A stretch of 64,000 bases of DNA from Pelodera strongyloides (GCA_036852015.1 JAANDG010000108.1:248001-312000); one strand, 5' to 3'; positions 31,001 through 42,167 are shown, counted from the stretch's first letter. Notes: generated by a model not told the origin, from the letters alone. Numbers and translations: made by a program.

Positions 31001-31570
31001 TTCTTTAGAAAGTTACTGATTGCAAGGATTGCAAATTTTGCAAACTTACTTCGTCCGATCTTCGCGCTGTGACCGGCGGTAGCTCTTACAAAGCAAAAGC
31101 TGGTGAATGTGGTTGTACAGGCCAACTTAAATGCACGGTATATTTTCTAAAAAAAATTTGTACAGACTAACCATATGTGCGGCATAAGGTTGGAATGGCG
31201 AACCGTTGCGCACTCAACGTGTATATGTGTTTATGATAAAACAAAAGTTTTTTTAAATTAAACCGTCTTCATCGCAGTTAGTTATTTAAAATTCAAATAT
31301 ATTTTATCCTTCATTATCATTATTTTACTCTGAACCCCAGCATGTCTGCATATCCACTTTATATTATGTCTTTTTAAGAAGACTGGGTTAGCAGCGGAAC
31401 TGCCTGTAACCGCCAGGAATTTTGAAACATCGCCAGGAGTCAAACAAGATGTTATGGGACAAGCAGAGTGTTCCTGTTGCGACGAAGACCTATGCAACGA
31501 CTCTTTGAGAGCCACGATTACAAACATTTACCCAATTGGGCTCCTCCTTTTTTTTCTCTTTTGGTTTTAA
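28010..31570 (+). CDS. Ly6-like secreted cysteine-rich protein, gene 3
   Basis: Three phase-0 exons: 28010-28111, 31009-31137 and 31379-31570, about 140 residues. Exon 1 encodes a signal peptide MLRAFLFAGFIYAVYC then IKCFEFEE. Exon 2 has VTDCKDCKFCKLTSSD and GECGCTGQLKC, the same CxxCxxC and CGC arrangement as gene 2. Exon 3 has CSCCDEDLCNDS (the CCxxDxCN motif) and a C-terminal hydrophobic run IGLLLFFLFWF ending at the stop, typical of a GPI signal. Intron 1 is 2.9 kb and consists largely of six miniature elements set end to end. Function unknown; the shared gene structure indicates recent tandem duplication with the neighbours. Confidence 0.8.
28505..29016. mobile_element. palindromic MITE, first of a chain of six
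   Basis: Left GGATAGGTTCATCTCAAATC and right GATTTGAGATGAACCTATGC, ending at the TTTAAA of 29012-29017. Confidence 0.8.
29012..29549. mobile_element. palindromic MITE (family C), second in chain
   Basis: TTTAAAGGAGGAGGCTCACG to the inverted CGTGAGCCTCCTCC. Very similar to 20093-20608, including the central GGGTTAGCCCGGCCATCTG. Confidence 0.9.
29544..29898. mobile_element. MITE (family B), third in chain
   Basis: TTTAAAGGGAATATGTATGCC to GCCTACATATTCCCTTTA; an inner part includes GAGGAAACAACAAC. Confidence 0.85.
29895..30262. mobile_element. MITE (family B), fourth in chain
   Basis: Second, similar copy in the same orientation, sharing the junction TTTAGGG with the third and ending at TTTAAA 30257-30262. 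Confidence 0.85.
30257..30707. mobile_element. palindromic MITE (family A), fifth in chain
   Basis: TTTAAAGGGACGGGCCCATC to GATGGGCCCGTCCCTTTAA, with arms of about 170 bases that match almost perfectly (for example TATACCGTAGAAG and its inverse CTTCTACGGTATA). Confidence 0.9.
30703..30980. mobile_element. degraded MITE (family B), sixth in chain
   Basis: Starts TTTAAGAGGTATGTAACCCC and ends GCCTAAATATTCGCTTTAA; the body matches the third and fourth elements with deletions. Exon 2 of the gene starts 28 bases later. Confidence 0.75.
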
Positions 31571-31571
31571 C

Positions 31572-32735
31572 TGATTTATTGAAGTTAAAAGGTACAATGA
31601 TTTGTGTATTACTATAAATGTGCTACTGTTCATGAAAAAAATCAATAAATGGTTTTTAGACCAGTGTTGGCTACGTATTCCCCTGTTTCTGAAACGAAGG
31701 CTTTTTACCCAAGCTCCCATTTTGACAGTTTTTGTTTTACTTCGAGAGTTGCGATTGAAGTTAGGTCCTATTTCCTATTTTTACAAAAGACTGACCAATT
31801 TCAAACGCTGATTCGCAATGAATATTTTGTGTGAATATTCCTTGGGCTGCTGTGCAGCGATGCTTCTTGTTGTTTGTAAACTTGATACTGTTCGGCAGAA
31901 CTTTAAACACAAAATATACTTTCTATTGTTTATCCTTTTGCCTTTTCCTCATACTCTGATTGAACAGACAAGCTGAATCTATCTTAATGCACTTCTCTTG
32001 CCATAGTATAAGACCAGTGAGATGTTTGTTTCTACGCTTATCTGGTGTGTAAGCCACTATCAGTTCAGGCACAGCCGACGCGTTGGTTTGTGAATTTTTA
32101 GTCTTTTCAACAAACTGCTTATTTTAACCAGTCACATAAATGTGAATACGCCGGTACATTAACAGCGCACCGCAGAAATTTAAATCTAGTTGAAAAAATT
32201 AGCATATTGAAGTGTTCTGAATGCGATTCTTATGCGTTAACACGGACCAAAAACATGAGACTGGAAAATAACGGCAACTCAAATTCAGGTTTGCACTGTA
32301 TTGTGAATGATTATTATAGTATTGAAGTGTGTATTCAGCAAGCGGATTTGTACATGTCTTTGGTAGAAATAATTCTATGTTAGATGTTAGTTCAGTGAAT
32401 ATCACTATATGACGTTTGATTTTGCCGAGTTGGCGGGTTCGAAAACATTTTCGTGGTTATTTTGATAAGCTTCTTGTTAGTGCAAGGCAAGGCGCAGTCA
32501 GTCATAAAAAAATGCATACAAACAATTACTTCAACATGACAAAAAAATGAAGGAAATTTTTGGGTAGATTGCTTGTGAAAATGCGTATACATACGATCGA
32601 ACCCTCGAGGCTCCGCTTTTCACAGATACCGCATTCGTATTCACCAGTTCCCGGGGATAATGACAACCCTGCTGGGTATAGAAAATATCATACCCATGTG
32701 ATACACTCAGTGAAAAAGACGGGGAATTACGCCAA
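31572..32735. other. no gene seen
   Basis: After Ly6-like gene 3. Open frames here are short and lack splice or start contexts that I could support. Confidence 0.4.
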
Positions 32736-32744
32736 CATGGGAAA

Positions 32745-32912
32745 CCAAAAACCCCGATTTCGCCCCGATCAAGCCCTGCAAAAAAACAGGTCTTGATCGG
32801 GGAAAAATCGGGGTTTTTGGAAGAGAATCGGGGCGAAATCGGGGGTTTCAGAAGGAATCGGGGCGAAATCGGGGATTTTTGAAAAAAGTCGGGGCGAAAT
32901 CGGGGTTTTCAC
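32745..32912. repeat. G-rich tandem repeat
   Basis: Units of about 40 bases built on CGGGGCGAAATCGGGG and a TTTTTG spacer are repeated about four times. An inverted unit (CCCCGATTTCGCCCCGATC) stands at the left end, so the region can form hairpins and has several GGGG runs. Confidence 0.85.
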
Positions 32913-33544
32913 TTTCGTGTTTATTGAGTATAATGATGATGTATCTTGAAAGCTCTTTTTCAGCAAGCGGGCATCGCCCAGCTAGCACACAACTAAACCC
33001 CACTTCGCAGTTGGATATTACAGAAAGGAAAGACGAACAACAGTAGGTTTAATATTTTCAGCAACAATTTAAAAAAAATCAATCCAACAAGAGTTTTTAA
33101 CTGATTCTATTGGTGAGGTAGCCATCAGTTCGAGAAATATGTTGGAAAAATTCACACAAGCGTTTACTTTCAGAAAAAAATGTTTGCCAGGGAACATTAG
33201 CCATTAGCCCGTAATAAGTTGGCAACATAGCGGATTTCTTATTATTATTTTTTTACAAATTTTTCTTTTCAGCTGCTAAACCGTACTGTAGAGTGTAAAC
33301 AGTTATGCTATGAACCCTCAAATACTTGCTTGAAAACTCAGCAGTTCAGAGCAGTTTTGGGTTCAACTTATGCCTTGCATGTTATTATAATTATAAATTT
33401 TGGCATTAAATCACAAAAAAAAATCAGAAAATGATTCGAAAGCATGTTTTGAGGTTTCAGGCAAGTGTTTAAGCGCTCATAACATTCCTCTCGCTACCTA
33501 CAGATTAGCAATTAATTTTTCGGTTTTGTTGTTCAACAAAAAAA

Positions 33545-34061
33545 ATGAGGTTGCCAAATTACTGTCCACTGGCACAAAAAATTCTAGTATCATTCAGCCT
33601 TGCTGCAAAATGTTGCTGTTTTTGCACGGTGATTCTTTTGCTCATTCTACTTTCTCTGATGTGCGCCATGCTGGCCGTGATGTATGTTCTTTACTTTACT
33701 AGTTCTATTATTGGATTTTGTACGACCCAAATTGTAAAAAGGAATTATATAGGGCCGAAGTTGTAAGTAAGCTTAAATACCGCTCGTCGCCTTAATTCAA
33801 CTAAATCCAAATCTTTCTCGTGTTATCAAAGCGTGGTGATGCAGTGTGGCCAGCAGGCAACCATGCTTGCCACAAAAAAAACGACGGAGTGAACTCATGC
33901 CTTCTACTGTGGTTTATTACAATGATTACACGCAATGTATATATTCCCGTTTAATTTTGTTAACTTTCAGGGGCCAGCTTGCAAAACACGGCGTGGCCAC
34001 TTATAAGAAAGAATCGGATGGAGCAGCGCATACAACATTGGAAAACTTATTTGAGCCATGA
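33545..34061 (+). CDS. small single-TM protein, unknown
   Basis: Exon 1 33545-33762 and exon 2 33971-34061, joined in matching phase (TT then G), give about 102 residues. The protein starts MRLPNYCPLAQKILVSFSL and has a cysteine cluster (KCCCFC). A long hydrophobic segment follows (VILLLILLSLMCAMLAVMYV), then a basic stretch (IVKRNYIGPK) and a polar tail ending LENLFEP. The topology is probably one membrane span with the tail on the far side. I recognise no family. The next gene downstream has a membrane span of similar size but no shared motif. The splice sites (GTAAGT, CTTTCAG) are good; the start is the first ATG of the frame. Confidence 0.5.
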
Positions 34062-34636
34062 TTTTGAATTAAAATAACGCCAATTGCCACTTGACTGTCT
34101 GCAATTATCTCCGCGTCAACAATTTTACTTTAGAAATGTTAGAAATGTTTATTAGACTCTTAGAAAGAGCGCAACGCCCTAAGAGACGATGAAAGAATTC
34201 AATGGCTTAAAAATTCAAAGTAGTAAATCAAAGATAAGACGAAAAAATTCATAGCATTATATCTCTGTTGTTCTTCGTCTGTGTCAGTATACTACCACAT
34301 GTATTCAATAAACATATTGTCTTTAGTTACGGGTGTGTTTTCTGAAAGCAATGCTAAATGTAAGCATGTGTACTGTGTAAATGCAGTGATTTGTGCCCGC
34401 GACATGCGTTATGGACTAAAACCAAAAAAAAAAAACATGTCGAGCATACAGTTCGTATAGTTTCCCATAGAGATATCCTGAGAACATGAGTAATGAGTAC
34501 AACCAAGAAGCGCACAAAATTTGCATATTTTCCAGCGGATACAACGGCTATAAATATCACAAGAAGGCATTTCCATGTGTTTTTTTTTATTGTCAATAAC
34601 ATTCCCCTATTCATCACCACAATAACAATATGTAAG

Positions 34637-34700
34637 TATTTATTTATTTATTTATTTATTAAATAACACCACACGGTGTGCATCACAATGAAATGATGAA
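34637..34700 (-). repeat. retroelement tail with (ATTT)n
   Basis: ATTTATTTATT followed by AAATAACACC and GGTGTGCATCA; on the minus strand it matches the end structure at 7045-7105. Confidence 0.6.
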
Positions 34701-34963
34701 AAGAAAGTAGTATATGACCCGGCGTGTTGTCGTTGATTGGTTTAATATTGGTTTAATATTGGTTTAATATTGGTTAATTGGTTTAATTGGTTGATTGGTA
34801 TTGCAGTTTAATAGTTGAACGATTGGTTTGAAAGTGGCGCTGCGATATTGCATGAGAGCATGAGCTCCCTAACATAAATAGCTTGTAAAGTATCATAAAA
34901 TGATTACAACTTAGCACGTAAAGATTCACGACTTACTTGTTCGTCGTAAATGTTGTGTATTAC

Positions 34964-35360
34964 TTAAAGGGACAGGTCCATCAAAATAAACCTATATTTA
35001 CGATACGTTCATAACGACTATCAAGCATTTTTATTACAATATATACAAACTAAATTTGACCATTATTCGCCCTAGACAACTTTTTTCCAATGCGCTCAAC
35101 GCATATGTATACCATAAAACTGCAGATTTCAAAGTTATATATGCAAATTTTAATCGCATTATAATTTCACGACAAATTTGCATTGACGACAAGGATATTT
35201 GCGGCTTTACGGTATACATTTGATCTGAGCGCATCGGAAAAAAGTTTTCCATGGCAAATAAATGTGAAATTTAGTTTGCATATATTGTAATAAAAATGCT
35301 TGATAGTCACTGTGGACGTATCGTAAATATAGGTTTACTTTGATGGGCCTGTCCCTTTAA
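34964..35360. mobile_element. palindromic MITE (family A)
   Basis: TTAAAGGGACAGGTCCATC to GATGGGCCTGTCCCTTTAA, arms of about 150 bases with AATAAACCTATATTTACG and its inverse. It ends 21 bases before the acceptor of the next gene. Confidence 0.9.
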
Positions 35361-35381
35361 TAAATTATATTTGTCATTTAG

Positions 35382-38300
35382 GCCCGATAATGCCTACGAG
35401 ATCATCATGCCCGCCAAGATGCAAAAGCCTCCTCCTTCAAATACACCCACTAAAAACCCACCTCAGAAGTTATTTGGCTCAATACCGCCCTCAAAAGATC
35501 GAACTCCCGGAGGACGCACAAAACCAGACAAGGACCCCACCTACGCAAAAATTGGGCCGCGCGGACACACAAATGACAAGCCGACCGACCCAACTTATGT
35601 TAATATGGCACCCGGATCAGGCCCGCCGAGACCAAAGTATAAGAATGCAGAGGTGGGTCATGTTATCACATACATAGGACATTGCACACACAGCGTTCTT
35701 GATAAGGTGCACGTAAAGGACTTGGCCAATCAGCCATTTGCGGATTAGTTTGCGCCTATGTTGAGGTCGAGAATAAGAGTACTGTATGTATCGAAATAAC
35801 AAATACAAGTAGAACCGTAGTTAAACCATACGTGTAATGTTTTTTTTTTAAGTGCGCACCTAATCTTACGCATCCTTATTCAGAAAGAAAACCCTTCAAT
35901 ACCAAAGACCATGCGCAAGACAAAGTTTATGCAGAAAGGTACGTTTATCCAATTTTTGCGTGGGCATTATTATTATTTATTTTTGACTCTCCGCATCATA
36001 CACTCTCGCTCGAGTTAAAGCGAAATACCGGCCGGTTTTTGAAACATAAACTAGAACAAAAATTAGCGTAAATGCGTAGGAATTTAGTTGTCCATGATGC
36101 GTTTCAAAAACCGGCCGGTATTTCGCTTTAATAAAATCATGTAGATAGCGTACTCAATAAACAGCCTTACTTACCATTCTAATATCCGTTTCTTCCAGCC
36201 GACGTACCGAGCAATATGAATCCTTCGGAGAACCCAGGTCAGCTAACACTCTTCTAATATATTTTCAAAATTTCAAACATCTGACTTCAATAACAAATAG
36301 AGGAAAGTCTAATCATTTTGCGCTTCCTCGACAAACGAAGACCTGCAATAAAATTGACAAATTATCATTAAAAAAAGTAAGACTTTTCATGATTCTTGAG
36401 TCGCAGCCAATTTGACTTCGCAGTATCGCAGTTTGGCATAACCGTGACTTTCTTAGAAGTTCCGTACGAAGGAAGCAGAGAGAAAGACAGTACGCCAGAA
36501 CCAGATCAAGGGGACAGCAGTCGGCGAGCGATATTTTTTAGCTTATATGACTGTACTTACTTTGGGAAATTTGCACATGATACCAATTTCCTATGTATCA
36601 TATTCAAATTTTTGGTGCAAGTCCGAAGCTTCCGGCACCAAATTAACTAGTATATATATATATATATATATACCAGTCGGCTTCCGCCGCCTGAGGCGTC
36701 TTTCCAATATTCGCTGATGGTCGCTATGTTTCACTGGGCTATATCTATAAGTAGAAGCAACTCTTTCTGGCAAGAATAGTTTCCTGGGGATATGTTTGCC
36801 CATTTTAGGACGTTGACTATATTCCTCCTAAATTGTCTGCAACTTGCTGGACTCTATAATATCGAGAAAATTCCAAATTCTAAAAAAAGGAATAAGCGCG
36901 TTGCTGATACGCAGCAATAGTTCGCTGGGCTATATAAGTTAGAGAAGCAAACATTTACACAAAGGAAATGGTTTCAGTTTTGTTATTTTTCCTTTTGAAA
37001 CATACACTGACATCAAACACGGGGATAGAATTTAGTTTCGGTTGACTGTATACCTCCTAAATTGTGTGCTACTTGCTCTACTCTAGGATATCGAAAAAAT
37101 TGCCAAAGCCTAAAAGCAGCTTATTAATATCGCGTGGCTGATACGCCGCAATGTTTCGCTAGGCTATATAAGCTAGGAGGAAACATTTCTATGCAAAGGG
37201 CCTCCTGTCTCTCTTCCTTGTGAAACCCATACCAATATTAAACACGGGTGAGAACTTATTAGTTTCTGTTGACTATATTCCTCCTAAATTGTCTGCAACT
37301 TGCTGGACTCTATATAGCAGAAAAAATCCCAAATCCTAAAAAAATTCTCACAGATGTTTTCCTTAAAGCGAAATACCACCCGGTTTGGGGTTTTTTCACC
37401 AAAAATAAATAAAAAAAAGTTATAAACGAAAATAAACATAAAAACACAAACAAATAAGGGCATCTTGCACAAAAATGTTCTCAAACAACCATATTTTGCG
37501 ATTTTGTATGGGAAAATTCGCTTCAGGCGATTTGCCGATTTTAATACTAGCACGGCCCTGGAAAAATCGAGGGATGGCCTTTTCAAATGATCACGCATAC
37601 AGCAGCATCCAAATGACGAAATGTTGACAAAATATTTTGAATTCAGCTAGTAAAACGGTGGTTTGAAAACGGTGGTCAACGCACGGTTGTTTACTCCTCC
37701 TCTTTTTGTATTTTTTTGTTGAGACCGACCGCTAATTCGCTTTAACTGTATTAAACTAAAGAATGTCGTAGAACGTTACAGGTGATAGGTGATACCGTGT
37801 ATTATCCATAATATAGCAAAGACTACGCGAAATTAAGAAATTCTGTTGAATGTTCGCTCGTTTCATGGGAAATAAGGGAAATGTGCAGAGAATTACTCAA
37901 TGCTTTATTGCAAATTATGTCGACTAAATCTTTGTAAAAATGAGTAAATGAAAAATTAGGCTACGGAGTGATTACAAAAAAGTATTTCCTAAAAAGTTGT
38001 CAAGGATTGTGATTTGGTAGTTCTTTGAGTTGTGAGGGTTCTTTGTTCCCTTAAATGAGCTGCGCGCCACCGCCTCCGAACGATACACCACACACATTCC
38101 GTATATGCAGGCTTTTTTGGACTATTGTGAGGGGGGCGCTCAGGATGTGAGATGGCTCAGTGCATGGGAACATGAACTACTGAACCAATCTTACTCCCTG
38201 AGCGTAACGCACATCATCCAAACACACAATCAATCAAACAAACAAACAAACAAACAAAGCTCCCAACTTTATATAATAAGAAGATATATAGGATATTCGT

Positions 38301-39043
38301 ATCAAATGCGAGTGTCCAACGTAGATACACTACGGCTTTAATTTTCAATTGACACATTCTCAAACTATAGGAGAAACTTGCATGTGTTTACCAAATAATG
38401 CAGAGGTGAACAAACCGAAACTGTATAGAAGTGTATGGTTGGAATTCTAACGTTTACCCATCTGTCAATTTCGTTGTTTCATAACAAATAATATTTATTA
38501 TTGTTATTAATCTTTTAGCCGGACTACTTCGCATGTGAAGACTTTTCGAGTGATCTTGGGCTTTCTGGTCGGCTTGGTCATATTGGCCTCGCAAATAACG
38601 TGCTTATATTTCAACAATTGGTTTGTCATGTAAGTGACACAATAATCTCGGCAATTTGGGCAAAACTCATGCGAAAACAGTTGTATGGACAAATGGAAGT
38701 AGCAAACACATGATATACCCGGTTGTTAAAACAAAATATATAGTGATTCTTGATGCTTGATTATTGCTTTTTCTTTCCATGCAATCACATCAAAGTAAGC
38801 TTTGACTTTATCCTAGAACGCTTATTGTTATATAAAATTGCGACCCGCCGCAGCGTTTGACCGAGTTTCAGATATGATAATAAATGGCATGCTACATTTA
38901 GGATCAAAAACATGGAGGATGAAACTACCACGACCGTAGAGGCTACTACAACTACAACGACTTTGAAATCGACCGTTGCCCAACGGACCCTTCGTTACAC
39001 CACTGCTCGAACAAGCCAACCATTGATATATGGTACAGGATAG
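35382..39043 (+). CDS. type II membrane protein with tyrosine motifs, paralogue A
   Basis: Exons I can support: 35382-35652, 35884-35938, 36199-36237, 38519-38629 and 38902-39043; an upstream exon and one near 36457-36520 are likely but unresolved. The first reads PDNAYEIIMP, then a Pro-rich region with DPTYAKIGP and DPTYVNMAP. The second gives KENPSIPKTMRKTKFMQK and the third DVPSNMNPSENP. The fourth is a membrane span (VILGFLVGLVILASQITCLY) preceded by basic residues, and the last is a Thr-rich tail (ETTTTVEATTTTTTLK). The charge pattern predicts the N-terminus in the cytoplasm. YVNM fits YxxM, the SH2-binding motif of PI3-kinase p85, and AYEII and TYAKI resemble other SH2-binding motifs. 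The join into the TM exon does not keep phase with the candidate exon at 36457, so a splice variant, a missed exon or a defect is possible. Confidence 0.6.
36015..36132. mobile_element. palindromic MITE (GCGAAATAC-end family)
   Basis: TTAAAGCGAAATACCGGCC to GGCCGGTATTTCGCTTTAA, only about 118 bases, in an intron of paralogue A. Confidence 0.85.
36655..36674. repeat. (TA)n microsatellite
   Basis: About ten TA units in an intron of paralogue A. Confidence 0.9.
36705..37340. repeat. three tandem units of about 220-240 bases with TATA-like motifs
   Basis: Each unit has a GCTGAT(A/G)CGC(C/A)GCAAT-type start, then GGCTATATAAG (first unit GGCTATATCTATAAG), then GTTGACT(A/G)TATTCCTCC and TAAATTGT(C/G)TGC(A/T)ACTTGCT. 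The units have diverged by point changes and small indels. Confidence 0.75.
37363..37745. mobile_element. MITE-like element, diverged ends
   Basis: TTAAAGCGAAATACCACCCGG at the left and GACCGACCGCTAATTCGCTTTAA at the right belong to the GCGAAATAC-end group; the interior is not palindromic. Confidence 0.55.
38105..38262. repeat. possible SINE-like fragment with (CAAA)n tail
   Basis: A GATGTGAGATGGCTCAGTGC block runs into ATCAAACAAACAAACAAAC, the pattern of a short retroposon tail. No second copy is in the window. Confidence 0.3.
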
Positions 39044-39044
39044 A

Positions 39045-40035
39045 ATCAATACATTGAAGTCACGCTTACAATTACTGTACATAAGAGTTCCTTTTACGAT
39101 TAAAAACTACCATATAAACAATACTGTCACGTTTTTATTTTGCATTTCTAGCATTGCTTTCGCAAGTAGTACCACAGCGTTGAAAACTTAGTACAACTAC
39201 TTGCAATGCAATTTATCACTCATTTAACGTTCGCTACTCGTTGCTCGATTTGCTTAACTCGCCTAGTTAATGTACAAAAAAGACTCATACTCACAATCTG
39301 CCGGAAATTACTCGTTTTATGATTTTTATTGATTATTTGTTGTGATACTATCGAATGAAGTCTTTGTCGAAAGTCATGTGTATTTATTTTGTAGTGGATT
39401 GAGGCCGAAGCAACAGAGTTACACCAACATAAGATTTAGGAATCGTATAGAGTTTCCAAGCATGGTGATAATTCACGGTATTTTGGAACTATACGAGAAG
39501 ACATATATTTTTTTTCATATTATGGTCCAAGGGTAATATTTATGCGGAATGAGATGCATGAATTGGCATATTGAACAAAATTATAGAACTTGTCGCCTTG
39601 AAATACTTATGTAGCACTCTCAGTAACAATGTAGTTTTGTAAGTTGCAGTTTCGCACCTAGGTTCTCAATAAATTAAGCAACGCGGTTGCTTTTCTAGTG
39701 TATATCCGCAACCTATCAATAAACCTTGCTGCTTTAGCTTACTCGATCTCATTTGCATCCTGCTCATTAGAATTTGTCTTATTTTTATGCAGATTTCAAC
39801 AGATATGAAAACAACTTTATGTCAAAGTGATAAACAAGCATTGGCATTTTAACAATTGAAATCGCCCCAGGACTATGTGAGTGAATTCTACTTTAGATCA
39901 TTTTGACGCACGCAATCTATATATATGTAAAAAAGCCAAAATTTATCAAAAGCGCGTGGCATGGCTCGTGTGTCTTTTTTGTTCGACACCGGAAATTTGT
40001 CGAATACAACCGACTAGTAACTTTATGATTTTGCT
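39045..40035. other. intergenic between paralogues; possible leader exon of B
   Basis: CCCCAGGACTAT at 39866-39875 is followed by GTGAGT. Splicing from here to 40040 would create an ATG across the junction (AT then G), giving MPDDAYEI. This is a guess; nothing else here looks coding. Confidence 0.3.
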
Positions 40036-40039
40036 TTAG

Positions 40040-42149
40040 GCCCGACGACGCCTACGAAATCATCCAACCGGGGGCGAATGTGCATCCGCCCACATCCCCG
40101 CCCCCTCCCACGCCCACACCCCATCGCCCACCACAACAGCTATGGGGTTCGAAACCGCCTGCCGGGAACCATCCGGGCGGCGCTCCGCCATTTCAGCCCG
40201 GTGGCGCGCCACAATTTCAGGGTGGTGGCGCGCCACCATTTCAGGGCGGCGGCCCACCTCATCAAGCGCCTGGAAACCCCAAATACGTAGAAATGGGAGC
40301 GCCTAAGACACCGGGCTCGAATGAAGTTAGCGCGGAAGGAGGATCCTTTGATGTTAGTTCGTTGCTTATTGTGGAATATCTTATTATGTAATTTAAAGCA
40401 ATATGGCATCCTGTCCTGTTGAAGCAAATGTGAAGCAAATGTGCTTTCATGTAGTGCATGCAAATTCGAACAAAGCAATTTTCCGGTCTTCATTAATTCG
40501 ACAACTTGAGCGCTTTGCAAAAATGCGTGACGTGTTACGATGACGCGTGTTTCCTCTAATTGTAAGATTACGTTCTCATATAAAATAAGAACAACCTTGT
40601 AAGTCTGTAAAGTAGTTTATTTTTGTGAAGATGTGGGTTCAGCCAAAGGTCAGCCGACAAATCAAATTAACAGTAGGAAAACATTTTTTGCACTTCGGCT
40701 TCTTTATTAAAACGAAAATTTGCAGTAAGTAAATGATCCTACTGTATGATCTTCCACACAGAAGGTGCGAAATTTTATATAGAAAGGTTTAAAAGACACG
40801 TACAAAATAACAAGCGCGAAAATAAGAACCAGCTCCCATAGAGTAAATTTACAACCATGCCGTTCAATAATTTATTGTCTTGTGTTTAGAAGAATGGCCG
40901 CCCGCCGGGCCTGGTGCCCATGCAAAAGGGAAAGATGATGAAGAAAGGTATCTTTTAAGACAGTTTAAACCCCAAAACTTTAAAACACGTATTATATGGC
41001 AATATGTCAATAAATTGTTATCATAGAGCTGAAAACATAAAATGTGCGAGCAGGGACATCTGTGTGTTTGTCGGAGTGTACATTTGTGTGAGTATTTCAT
41101 CTGTATATGTATGTTTCATGTGCTCACTATTCATTTTTCCAATATTAGTGTTTTTAGGAGATGTCCCGAGCAATATGAATACGGACTCTCCAGGTTTGAC
41201 AACCGCATTATTATATTTTTGAACTATTACGTTATTGAATTATCATATTTTCCCAGTTACTTGATACTTGATAAGTTAGTTAGTTGGTGTTAAATATCAT
41301 AAAAACAATTTAATTTAGCTACTGCAATCAAATCTGAACAGGACACCAGCTTGTGAGTTCCGCGATTTGTTTACCTATAGACTTCCTTATATTAAGTTGG
41401 GGATATCCCTCTTGCATCTTCCGTCCTATTCAATTTGAGTGAAATGATCAAAATACAAAAAAAAATAGCGAAGTATCAAAACCCTAATTCTTAAGATAGT
41501 GAATTCAGGCACCGGATCGGCACAGATTGTCTTGCGAAGATGAGAATGTCATTGTTTTTATACTAAAAATTATTTTAGCCGAACCCGACAAAGGTTCAAG
41601 ACATTCAAAGTCATTTTTGGCTTCGTCGTCGTACTAGTGATCATTGCCTCACAAATACTGTGCTTATTCTTCAATGACTGGTTTGTCATGTAAGTTTTTT
41701 TAGAGAATTGATTAGAAATTTAGAGAACGCAATGTGTTAGTGGTGTCAATAGTTGATCTTTGTTTTGGTCTTGTTAGCTCGGCTCAGTTTTTGGGTTATT
41801 AGAAGAGCTTTTATCAAAACAAAATATATATCTTTTTACAGTCTTGACTCTCTCTTCTCTCTTCTCTCTCTCACACACACTATCTCTTTCTCTCTCTCTC
41901 TTTCTCTCTTTACCGCCTACTCTTGCGCATTCACGATGTTTCGAAAAGCATTTGATTGTAACCTTAGGTTCAAGGAGCTCTAATCTTAGGATAAAGAAGC
42001 TCGAAGAAGATTCAACAACTGTGGCCCCAACTACAACCTTACTTACGACAATCACACCTCCACCAACTAAGGCACCAACTCCGGCACCCACGCCGGCACC
42101 CACGCCAGCACCCGCGGTGTCGTTGTTTAGAAACATGAGCGCATCGTGA
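40040..42149 (+). CDS. type II membrane protein with tyrosine motifs, paralogue B
   Basis: Exons 40040-40352, 40890-40947, 41158-41193, 41319-41352, 41579-41689 and 41990-42149 join in phase; the start lies in an upstream exon not fixed here. The first reads PDDAYEIIQPG, then proline/glycine-rich repeats (GGAPPFQPGGAPQFQGGGAP) and NPKYVEMGAP. Then come KNGRPPGLVPMQKGKMMKK and GDVPSNMNTDSP. A basic stretch RTRQRFKTFK precedes a membrane span (VIFGFVVVLVIIASQILCLF), followed by FNDWFVM and a Thr/Pro-rich tail (TPAPTPAPTPAP) ending NMSAS. Exon order, phases and several motifs match paralogue A, so this is a tandem duplicate. YVEM is again YxxM. A docking role for SH2 proteins is inference from motif only. 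Confidence 0.7.
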
Positions 42150-42167
42150 ACGTGTGGTTTTCAAATG

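Noticed and set aside
40140..40520. Minus-strand ORF of 126 residues
   Set aside because: Antisense of the Pro/Gly-rich first exon of paralogue B.
41774..42136. Minus-strand ORF rich in Gly, Ala and Val
   Set aside because: Antisense of the Thr/Pro-rich exon of paralogue B and a CT microsatellite.
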